A program made the position numbers and the translations under genes. From assembly GCA_026129135.1 (NCBI GenBank), contig JAHCIQ010000002.1:496001-560000 (forward strand): 64,000 bases of DNA, written 5' to 3'. The notes under the pieces are model-generated. The model worked only from the letters and a program-made list of their open reading frames with translations. It made no database searches and was not told the DNA's origin. Source of the stretch: Cyanobacteria bacterium TGS_CYA1. GTDB lineage: Bacteria; Cyanobacteriota; Vampirovibrionia; Obscuribacterales; Obscuribacteraceae. Shown here piece after piece: positions 40,753 to 51,600 of the stretch. The first letter of the stretch is position 1, and each line of letters begins with the position of its first letter.

Positions 40753-41836
40753 CTTGTTTGCTCCTTATTTTGTCGTTAGCTTTGTCGTTTGATTTATCGA
40801 GTGTTTTTTGCTTGAGAATCAAAGACAACTCCTGGCAAATATCTCTAGGAAGAGTAGGGCCTTTGTAAATAAGACCAGTATAAATTTCAAGAAGCGAAGC
40901 ACCCGCAGTCATGAAATCGAAAGCATCCTGTCCAGATGATATGCCACCACATCCGATTATAATTTGCCAGTCTTTTTTTCTAGCGTTAACACTGCGGCAC
41001 AGTTTAATCGCTTTTTCTTTGAGCGGAGCTCCGCTCAAGCCGCCCATCCCGATTTCTTTGATGCGCACTGAACTCGTTTTGAGATCATCTCTTGCAGTGG
41101 TTGTGTTACCACAAACGAATCCGGCGATTTTATAAGTAGCAGCTGCATCTACAATCGATTCGATGAATTCTTGCGTACTGTCTGGAGATAGTTTGACCAG
41201 AATTGGAATTTTAGTAGAGTTGAATTTTTGCAACTCTTGCATGAGAAGGCGCATCTGATCACTTTCTGTGACAATGCCTTCTTTGGTATTGGGACAGCTT
41301 GCGTTTACTGTCACATACGTAATTGGCAGTCCTCTAATTTTATTAAAGGTATAAATCATATCTGCAACAGCCGCTTCACCAGTGATGGCAGGATCATTCG
41401 TTTTGGCTATATTGAGTCCAATAGGCAAACTGAATTTGGCTTCAAAAAGACGCTCGCAAACAACATCGGCGCCTTGTCCATTAAGACCCAGACGATTAAT
41501 TGCAGCATTGTCTTCGGGCAGCCTGAATAATCGAGGCTTGGGATTTCCATTTGTTGCTCTGGCACAAACCGAGCCAATTTCAGCAAATCCAAAACCGAGC
41601 GCGCCTAATACTTCTGTTAGTTCGCCGTTTTTATCGAATCCTGCAGCCAATCCAATTGGATTTGCAAGCGGTCTGCCAAACAAATCACAGCTCAAGTCGG
41701 CTTGGTCATACATAAGTCCGCTTGATGTTTTAGCAAAAATTTTCCCAAAGTTCTTCAGTAAGGAATGAACCAAAACATGTGCTTGTTCAGGATCCATTTT
41801 AAAGAGCAATGGACGAATTAGTTTCTGGTAGCTCAT
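40733..41836 (-). CDS. pyrD: dihydroorotate dehydrogenase, class 2-like
   Basis: Encodes 367 residues. It oxidises dihydroorotate to orotate using FMN. The N-terminal helical extension (LIRPLLFKMDPEQAHVLVHSLL) and length match the membrane-associated, quinone-using class 2 enzymes. The FMN barrel has NPIGLAAGFDKNGE, FAEIGSVCARATNGNPKPR, GLNIAKT, VNASCPNT, KLSPDSTQEFI, CGNTTT and IGCGGISSG. In VNASCPNT the residue before Pro is Cys, whereas class 2 enzymes normally have the catalytic Ser there and class 1 enzymes have Cys. It is co-transcribed with pyrC, and the gene upstream on the same strand is a glycosyltransferase. Confidence 0.94.
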   Translation of the reverse strand: MSYQKLIRPLLFKMDPEQAHVLVHSLLKNFGKIFAKTSSGLMYDQADLSCDLFGRPLANPIGLAAGFDKNGELTEVLGALGFGFAEIGSVCARATNGNPKPRLFRLPEDNAAINRLGLNGQGADVVCERLFEAKFSLPIGLNIAKTNDPAITGEAAVADMIYTFNKIRGLPITYVTVNASCPNTKEGIVTESDQMRLLMQELQKFNSTKIPILVKLSPDSTQEFIESIVDAAATYKIAGFVCGNTTTARDDLKTSSVRIKEIGMGGLSGAPLKEKAIKLCRSVNARKKDWQIIIGCGGISSGQDAFDFMTAGASLLEIYTGLIYKGPTLPRDICQELSLILKQKTLDKSNDKANDKIRSKQVAYTQD

Positions 41837-41885
41837 GACTATAGACTAGACCTAAAGAGGACGGCTGTAAAGCCTAAAAAGTCCC

Positions 41886-42626
41886 CTATTTCTTATTGAT
41901 AAGCTTGGTGTAGCGACCAGTCCAGGCAGCAAGGGCCACACCAAAGACTTCTACCAACATTTGAGGAGAATCAGTGAAAACATTCACTTTGGATCCCTCT
42001 ACGTTGGTCCAATTTATCGGTATCTCAGAAATTTTGTAATCACGCAGGCGAGCTATGTAAAGCACTTCTACGTCGAAAGCGAATCTGTCGAGCCTTGTGA
42101 CCGAAAAAATATCATGAGCCATTTCTTTCTTGAAGAGTTTGAAACCGCACTGTGTGTCATAAAAACCAGGCAACAAAAGCCCCTGGACGATGGCGTTGAA
42201 AGTATTGCCAAGATATTTGCGATAAGCAAGCGCATTTACTGTTCGTCGCTCGTCTGGCTTGGCTCTTGAACCAATAGCGATATCAGCACCGTCTTTGATA
42301 CTATCGAGTAATTTATCCAGTTCTTCGATGGGCGAGGAACCATCGGCATCATCGAACAATATCAGATCGCCCGATGCTGCAAGCATTCCAACTCTTACAG
42401 CATGTCCTTTGCCTTTGTTTGGTACGTAAGAAATCAATCTGACTTCAGGACTTTGCTCGGCAAAATCATCGACAAAATCAGCCGTATGGTCATAACTGCC
42501 ATCATCTACAACTATCAACTCGAACGAATTGAAATGCGATTTCAAGTAGTTATAAACCAAGGCTAGCGTGTGGGGCAGGCGCCTCACTTCGTTGTAAGCA
42601 GGAATTATCACTGAAATCTGCGGCAT
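41886..42626 (-). CDS. family 2 glycosyltransferase, polyprenyl-phosphate sugar transferase-like
   Basis: Encodes 246 residues from the ATG at 42626. A GTG six codons earlier is possible, and neither has a good ribosome site. GT-A fold motifs are SVIIPAYNEVRRLPHTL, VVDDGSYDHTADFV, LILFDDADGSSPIEEL (DxD-like) and TQCGFKLFKKEMA. The order resembles dolichyl-phosphate glucosyl/mannosyltransferases, which load a sugar onto a lipid carrier at the membrane. No membrane helices are present in this protein. It follows the giant gene on the same strand after 30 bases and precedes pyrD by 49. Confidence 0.9.
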   Translation of the reverse strand: MPQISVIIPAYNEVRRLPHTLALVYNYLKSHFNSFELIVVDDGSYDHTADFVDDFAEQSPEVRLISYVPNKGKGHAVRVGMLAASGDLILFDDADGSSPIEELDKLLDSIKDGADIAIGSRAKPDERRTVNALAYRKYLGNTFNAIVQGLLLPGFYDTQCGFKLFKKEMAHDIFSVTRLDRFAFDVEVLYIARLRDYKISEIPINWTNVEGSKVNVFTDSPQMLVEVFGVALAAWTGRYTKLINKK

Positions 42627-42656
42627 TTTAAAAGTATGCCACACATAATACTCTTA

Positions 42657-45600
42657 TTAGCGCTTCAAAAAAGGACCGTAACTTATCGACGGCACAAAGT
42701 TTTGAGCATTGAATTGTTGTTGTTTGAGTACATAGAACGAATCCACTGTTCTCATAACCCTGAGATGATTGTTCTTGATCCAGTTCAAATCTCTGTTGTT
42801 GTTTGGATTCAGTCCAAGGCCGTTATTATTCCAGGTTCTTGATAAAAACGGCAGAATGAAACTCTGTCCTTCGCCCATGATAAATCGTTGATTCGTGAGG
42901 TCAGAACCCGTTACAGCTTTATATGGATCATTTATTACATCAACTGACTTTTGGAAAATATCACCTGTTGCTCGCGTCAACTCTATACCAGTTAGATAAC
43001 TTCTAGGAGCATATCTTGTTGCATTGGCGAGATTGACATTGAATGGCAATCGAGACACGGATGCTTCAGCTAACGGGTTTGCTTTGTTGCCAAAGAACTG
43101 GAACATACTTGCGTATAACAAAGTACGCGTACCAAACTCAGTGGCCCTTGTGCTCCAGGACTTTTCATTCCAGTGGTCCAGTGTGTCATTAGCAGCAAAC
43201 ATGCCACCAGCACCTATCGAATATGCCGCTGGTCTCAGGAAGTTATATGTGCCTGCCACAAAGGAAGGCACGCTTGGATTGACCATAGCTGGAAGTGGTT
43301 TTAGCTTTCCTAAAATTCCTATAGGTGCTATGAGACCTGCTATAGCTCCTTCTTTGGCACCAGCGTAAGTAGCATTCAGAGCCTGGTTTGCATCCCGCGT
43401 GACCGCAAGCGTCACACCCCCGTTTATTATGGCTGCTGTTCCTGCACCTGCAAGAGCAGCCCCCATTAAGCCGACTCCAATCGTCATGGCGCCGGCACCC
43501 GGTACAGACCCTACGATAGTCGAAAAAGCTACAGCACCAGCTACAGTGGCAGCAAGACCAGCGGTAAACATTGTCACTGCCTGCCAGTTGCGTTTGACCC
43601 AACCCCACGTACCTGGCTCGGTCATGCTTATTTTTCCGTCGAGATCCAGTTCTTTATTTGCGGCAAGCTGAGGAGAATTTTGTTTGACTTCTTTGAGGAT
43701 CGCGTTTGCGCTGGCATAATTACCTTGAGCAGCATCATATAACCCTTCTGCAAGACGCATGCGGTTGTAGTCGAAACTCAATTCTTGATTGCGAACATTG
43801 CGTGAAGCTTCAATCATTTTGAGTTCTCTGTTGATTGATTCGACCTGCAAATATTTTTCGCTTGTTTTGTTAGTTTCACCAGCCAAAAATGCTTCTCGAT
43901 TTTCGTAAGGAACACCAAGGGCCTGCAATTTAGCTTTGAGCAAATTCTCTTGTTGGTTGAGCGGTGCAAGGGCACTTTCTACCGCCTGTTTCTTAGAGTT
44001 GTAGGCGTCTTTGACTTGAGCAAGTATGGTCTGAGCACCAGGAGTACCATCTTCTGCTTTAGCACCAAAATTACCTTTCTCCAGAGCACCAAAGAAACTG
44101 CTCAATGTATTGTTCATCAGAGCTGGATCGTATTTACCATCCTTCTTCATCTGGGTCATGGCACCGGTCAAAAAGCCTTCGCGGTCCAGCCCTTGATCTA
44201 GATAGGTATTTGGCTGAAGCATGGATTCGAGCTGGTCACCATACTGTGCGCGCGCCTTGATTAAGTAAGCTTGGGCCTCGGTATAGTCCTGTCTCCTATA
44301 CGCCATCTGAGCATACTTCAATTTGGCTATCCCGGCTAATTGCGCCTGCATTTGCAGAGCGGCTTGAGCATCTGGACTTGGATTATTTGCCAGTTTACTT
44401 GCAAGCGAGCCTATATCAATCGTGTCTGCAACACGCGCTGCGGCTTTCAATGAGGCATATGCAGCATCAGTATCGCCTTTACCTGTTGCATCTTGCAATA
44501 AGCGCAAAAGCTCATTGGCACTTGCATCGTTACCAATTACTCTTTGAACTTCTGGAGTAACAGTCTGAGCGAGTTGAGTTACAACTTCAGGGCTTGCATT
44601 AAGATCGCGGTTATTGGTAGCAGCAATGAAACTCTGATAGGCAGCCAGAGCATTTGTATCTTGAAGGCTAGCATTTGGTCCAAGATTCAAACCAGCTGGA
44701 TTGAGCGATGCTACAGTGACGTTGTTAGTGGTAGTTACTGCGGCTTGGGTAGCAAGCCTTGCAGAAGCAGTTCTCAAATTTTGCAACGATTCGAACTTAG
44801 CAAGCTCTGCTCGCAATTGATTGATCTGGGGATTGTCAGCTTTTGCCATCACCATTTGTGGTGTTATTTCTGGATAGGATACTGCCTGTCCAAAAATAGA
44901 TTGGCTGAGCGATTTGATGTTTTGATCAATTTTGCCTAACTCGCTCAATATGAAATTGGCCTGGGCCGAGCCAGGTTGTTGATATTGAGCTGCAATAGCG
45001 CGTGCTTCATTTAATGCGTTGGTTGCAGTGGCTTGCATATCGCTAACTTGGGCATCTGTCAGCTTATATTGCTTGAATGTTCCACTAACGGTCTTTAGTG
45101 AATCTTGTGCTTGAGCGAAACTAGACAGATCGCCCGAAGTCGAAGCACTGACCAATGCTTGATAAACCTGTCCCATAGAAGCTATCAAAGCTTGATTAGC
45201 TGGATCTTGTGCAACTTCCGGAGCCGAAGCAATTGATTGTAAGACTTCAGCTACCCGTGCCAGCTGCTGTGCTCCGCCTTGGACAGGCTGTCCGGTGCTC
45301 AATGCCTCCAAGGTGACGGCGGCTTCATTGAGTCTTGCTAATTGCGACGCTTTTTGCACAATTAGAATATCATTTTCTAATTTGCGCATTGACTCCAAAT
45401 GTGGTGCCCAATCCTGATTCAATAATGTGGGATCGCCTTGCGCTTGTAATCTTTGCTGTTCGCTTGCATCCAGAGCAGCTCTTGGAACCACCTGAGTGGT
45501 GTCTAACTTATAAATGTCATTTAAAACTGGAGCGGGGCGTTCAAGTGGCGCCACTGTCTGTGGCTCTGGCTTTGGAATGCCGTTGCGCTGACGATAGTCA

Positions 45601-48600
45601 TCAATTGAAATATATTCGCCATTTATAGGTAAATTCTGATAGCCATTGTCCCTGGTGCGCACATATATATTTCTAATTTCGCTGGGGTTCAAATACGGCA
45701 TTGTTTCAATGAATCGATTTTGAGCCATCATTGAATCATACATAGCGGGCAGTGCAGTTGGTCCAAAGGCAACAGCTGCCGCTATTGGAGTTCCCCACAA
45801 AGAAGTACTGCTTGCTACTCGACTCAAACCTTGTCTGGTCAAATCGACTACAGGATTGGCCAAAACTGGCATGGGAGATTTGATAATGCCACTCAACCCG
45901 TAATCTTTAAAACGTTGCAACGCGGAAATCTGATTTGGAACATAGCCACCTCTGACAAGCAAAGGCATAAACAAAGCCGCACCAGGAGTGGAACTCAAGA
46001 TGTTGGTAAATATGCCACCGTCACTTGGGAAATGTGCATTTATCAAAGCCTGGGATAAACTGTCTCCGGCTTCCATATTGTTTGGCGCGGTTACAAGAGT
46101 TCTGTAAGTCCCAAGCACAGCCAATCCAGAGTAATATGAATGAGCAATTTGAGATCTGGAAATTTGTGCCATAGTGGCTGTGGTCGGATCCAGTTTGGTG
46201 AATCTGGTCCAATCGACAATGCTATCCTGCCATCCTCTGGCATAGTTACTTACACCATTCCGTGCATTTTGCAAGCGGCTTCCAGGCATATTGAGCATCG
46301 CCTGTGCACGTTGTCCAGCAAGTGTAAATGATAAGCCCAGATCGACATTATCACCAAGCAAACGCAAACCATTACCACTAAACATATCGGGGGTTTTGGT
46401 GGCAAGATCTTGCAACAACGTAGAATTGTAGAGCCGTTCACTCAAGACCTGACCGCCTGCTCCCCTCATGTTTGCAATACGCGGAAATAGCTTTTCTAAC
46501 GCCTCATCCGCCATCTGTGGTCCAGAAAGAAATGTACGGACTTCTGAAGCGTTTTTAAGACCAAGTGAATCGAGCAGACTCTTTTGTTCTGCAGATAACG
46601 TGGAAAAATCAGCTGTTTTTTTAAATGGCTCGAGTTGCTTCTTGAGAGACTCTCCAATTCTTGCTCTGAATTGTTCTATAGTTCTGATATCTGCTGTGGC
46701 CAGCCTATCGGCGAATAGTTTGTTATTGATGCTTACTGTGTCACTAAGCACGCTCGATGTGCCAAGCAATTGACGTTCGGCATTTGAAACCGATGCGGTA
46801 ATCATCGAATAGCCTTCGCCAGAAAGTGCTTTTGGATTCTTGCGCAAAAGCTCGGACAAACTGATATCAGCTGCCAGATTGGCTTCCATATTGGGATATA
46901 GCTTAGAAAATGTATTTTCCAAGGTAAATCCGCCTGGCTCTTTGCCGAATTTTTCAACGAAAGCCTTAAGCTGTCCATAATTTGTGATACCAATAGAGCG
47001 AGCCTGCTCTATCATTTCTTTAGTGATACCAGAATTGGCGACTGTCCCAAAGACTTTTTCCAGACTATCATCTGCTGCAGCTGTAGTAATTTTAGGCAGT
47101 TGCGGAAGCATTTTATTCAATCCGGAAAATGCGTTCTGGTACAAAGTACGCAATTCAGACTGAGCAATTATTGTCTGCCCGCTATTCAAGTAATTAGCTC
47201 TTTCGAAGACCTGAAGATTAGTAGCAGCCTGCTGTCTGTAAAAAGCATTTTGCAAGTAAGAAAGCTCTGCCTTAGGTATTTGAGCGAACAAGACCGATTG
47301 CATCGGGCCGTCAAAAAGTCTTGGATTTGCAAGAGCTGCAGAGACCAGATCGTCTCCTGCTTGAACCCCTGGTTTGAAAACTTGAGGGAATAATACACTT
47401 GCAGAGTCGGCTTGATTAGAGAATTTATTGAGCAGTCCTTTCAACTGACCGCGAGTTGAAACACCAAAGAAATCTGCCGTGACTTTTAAGCGAGCAATTT
47501 CTGCTTCGGGCACTGCTGCTTTTTTAAGTGCTTGCTCGATATTTAAATTATCGAACATCCCAAGCGCTTTCTTGGATTCAACAGAGGCAATGGCAGATTG
47601 AATCCTGCTTAAGTCTTCATATGCTTTAGCTGTAAAAGTTTGAAGATCTCCGACTGTACGCAACTTCAATCCACCAAAAGGTGTTTGAATTGCTCCAAAA
47701 CGCTGGGCAAGTGGTCCTGCATTAATCTGATCGATGGCTGTTCTGCCCATAACCGTACTTAGAGTTTCATATGTAACCCCAGACTGCATGAATGCGTCTT
47801 CAACAGCCATTTTGCCGGGAAGTACAGTGCGAACTCCTGTTTTGGAAACTTCAACTCCAGCAATTTGATAACCTCTGCTTTGGGCATTGGCAACAAGTTT
47901 TTCAAGTTCAGTCAAATGCGATTCTAATTGCTTTGCAAGTACCGGATTTGCCCTTATGGTGGCGATGTACTCATTAACACTAGTTCTAATGGTTCCAATA
48001 TTTATTTGAGGTATTGCTTCCTTCAATTTAGCAAACATACTAGCCTCAAGCTGCATTGGCATTCTAACTGGAACACCTGCAATTAAGTCAGTAAATTTTG
48101 TACCAGCACCGGCAGCATCAGCCAGTTTTTCAAATGGCTGCCAGAATTTAGCTCCTTTTTCGCCAGCTTGATTTCTAATGAGCTGGGCAAAAGTTCCCAC
48201 AGAATGATTCATTCGCTCGACGAAAGTGGCCGATTCAAGCGGTCCAAAATTATCCATTGGACGCCCGAAATTACTAAATCTGCCAGTAATATTTTGGGTC
48301 CACTTGGGTATGCCAGTCCGCTCCAGATATGGTGTAAATTTACCTGGCAAACTTGTCACTTTAGAAGGAAGTTGAATTCCTTCAAACATTCTGAAATTAC
48401 TCGATTCGCCTCTCACCATCATCTTGTAGCCAATGCTCAAGGCGACAGTAGAGCCAATTGCGTTTCGCGTAGAGGTAAACAGACTTTCTTTTTCGCCTAC
48501 AGCCGTCATCCCTATATTGCGCACCAGAGTTGGTACCGCTATTGCTCCGGCAAGCCTTGTGTACGGATTCAAACCTGGGATTTCATTCAATCTGCCTTTG

Positions 48601-51600
48601 GTGTATCTCATCCACATAATGCCAGCAGCGGCTGAAAGAACGTTAACCATCAGACTTGCGTTCGACTCATTCATTCCTAACTTGGATGAAATTTCAGACG
48701 GCAAAATCTGTTGCGCCAACGCAAGAGCAGAACTCAGGTTGACGTCATCGAGAAATTTGTTTTTATCCAGAATATCGACATTGCGATCCTGGAAAACAAG
48801 ATCTTTCGCTTCTTTTAAATTAGCAAAAGCAAGATCAGGTCTGATTCCGGCTTTATTGCCATACTGAATCATGGCTCCGCCTACCGGATCATTTCCAGTA
48901 TTTGCAGGACCCATATAGAAACGACCCAATGCCACCCTGGTCATAATGTGCATATTCACAAAGGCGTTTGCAGGCTGATCTCCTTGCAGACGAGTTAAAG
49001 AAGCACGAAGAACATCGCCTCTATTTTGTCCGGTGTCTGGAAGCGGTGCATTTGAAATTATGGTTGGGTCGTTGATGTCCTTTTGCGCGCTGGTCAAAAT
49101 TTCATTTGTAAGAGTTCGGTTTATTTTGTCCGACATCTCTTTAGAATCTTTCAAAATGCGCTCAGCATCTTGCATTTGACCAGCAACCGATAAGATGGTG
49201 GCATATTGCTGACGCATCGCAATTGAATTCTGAACACCTTCCATAGAACCCAACACGTCTCTGTAAAGCTGAACGCGCTGCATTTCGGTAAGTGGTCTTT
49301 GCGAAGCTGGATCGACTCCACTTTTGATGATGTCGAACTTGTTCTTAATTCCCTCGAAAATCTGATCGACCGTGGGGGTCACGAGGACAGACGGGTTATC
49401 TGGATGAGGTACACTTTCTGCTCGACGAATAAATTCTTCATAGACTGGCTTGATATCAGCGATATTCTGCTTAACCAGGTCAGCATCTATCACGCCAGGC
49501 GATTTGGAAACAAGCGAAGCTAATTTTTTCTGTAAATCGTTATCGCTAACTTGACTGAAACGAGGATCGAGCGCGGCTTTTCCTGGAATGCCTTGCAATC
49601 GCTGTATCTCTCGATCTTGCCCTGGTATCACCTGGTCAGCATTAGGCGCGCTTGGGATTTTCGCTGCATATGGACTCATGTCAACGCCAAGCTGACGCGC
49701 AAAAGCCTGGACATCGCGAGAAAGTGCTGCCTGTCCCTGCACCTGGGCTGAAGCTTCGCTCAAACCTTTAGTAAACTGGGCTTTTGCTCCGGCAACATCT
49801 CCAGCGGCTAAAAGATTTTGGGCATAGAGCTTGCGACTGCCAAATTGTTCCATTTGACTGTCGTTGCGAGCGACGTTGTATAAAGTTTTTCTGGTTTCTT
49901 GCGCAAATAATAAATTTGCTTTGTCACCAGACATAGTGCGCCACTGTTCAAAATCTCGAACCCACGCATCACCATAAGTTCGCTGTAACTCTGCTTTTGC
50001 ACCTGCTTTGGTCGCGTCGTCGCCCGAAAGCATGGCTGCCAACAAATTTATATCGGCTGGCTCTTTAACTGCTCCAAAGACCTTTTGTTGCAGATTTAGA
50101 ATTTCCTGGCCTTGAGGCCCAGTCCCCTGCAAAATCTGAGCAAACTGATTTTTGATATCAGCCATCAAAGGCTGTTCCATCTGTTCTATTCGAGCACGAT
50201 TTGCCGAAGCTACATTTGCCATGCGCTCATACAAAGGACCAAAGGTTTTAATAGCTTCTTGAGCTGCCTTTTGCATATCGCCATTATTGGATTTAGCCAG
50301 ATTTTGCACAGTCGCATCAAATTGCGACTGCATATCGACCAACAATTCACTTATTGGTGGAACTGGCTCGCGATCGCTATCTTTGGCTGGTTGATTCTCA
50401 TGCCTTGTAATCGCTGCGTCAATAAGTGCTTCAGGACGCACACCCAACTTTGTTGCCTGAAGCGCAATCTCAGTGCGCATATTGGTGTTGATTACTCTTG
50501 CATAAGCATCGGTCAAATGCTTCTTAGCTTGATCGCCTTGTCCTGCGTCAGTCAATGCCGAAGCATATAAAGTGCGATTATAGGCACGACTGTCATCGGC
50601 TTGAACCATTCGCTCAGCTATAGCCAGTTGCTGCAAATACGGATACATTGGAGTCTTGAGACTCTGCTGCATGGTCAATAATTTTTGCAAATTACTATCT
50701 TGTAGTAATGGTTTGAGAGTCTGATTACTATTTAAAAACTGCTGAAAATTTTGCAGATGTTTACTATATTCTTCACTGGATTTGGCAGAATCCAGAGCAT
50801 TCAGAAATTTAAATACCTGCCCCTTTTGAGTGTCATCGACTTGAAGCGATCCAACATACTGATTGAAACTTTGTTTGAGACCTTGATCAGCTTGAGCCCA
50901 CGAAATTCTTTGACCATCTATTTCAACTGGTGTTCGTTGTTCGAGAGTTCTTTGAGCTGTAAGCATCTGCAAGAATCTGGCATTGGCCATTCCGTTTGGT
51001 TTGGCAGATGCATCAGCCTGGGCAATACTATCTTCGAAAGCTTTCATCACTTCGGGAGTCAATGCGGCTTTAGCAGCGACTTCAAGCGGAGTGCCTTTGG
51101 CAAGCTCGGCTTCTAGAGCCTGTCTATACTTAATATAAGCTTGGTCGCCCTTATCGATTGCTTGAGCCCCAGTATTATCCACTGTTTTTGGATCTGTCGG
51201 CTTGTCTACAACAGATGGATTCGTGATTTCAGGATTTGTGACTTGGGGAGCATCGGGATTGTATAAAAGTGGAAGTCGTCCTTCTCTTATATCCTGAGTA
51301 ATTTTTTGCACTCGCTCCATGATGCCGCCATGCACTTCAGAGCCATCGGTTGAAGGAGCCGCGGTTTTGAGTTTTGCACCATATTGCTGCTCGATTGCTT
51401 GAGCTCGGTTTTTGAAGTTGGGGTCATCTGCAAGACCTGGATAATTCTGTACTGTGTCTTGCATCGCTTTTTGCGCTTCGGTCAAGCGCGAGCGAATTTC
51501 TTCAGGGTTTGAGCCCTGGCCAGCCCACTGATACATAGCTAAAGCCAGATTGCCCCGCATAAAGCCGGGGGCTTTTTCTAGCACTTTGAGATTTTCGGCA

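Noticed and set aside
47186-47398. Minus-strand ORF in another frame within the giant gene
   Set aside because: It is out of frame with a long intact gene, short and without motifs.
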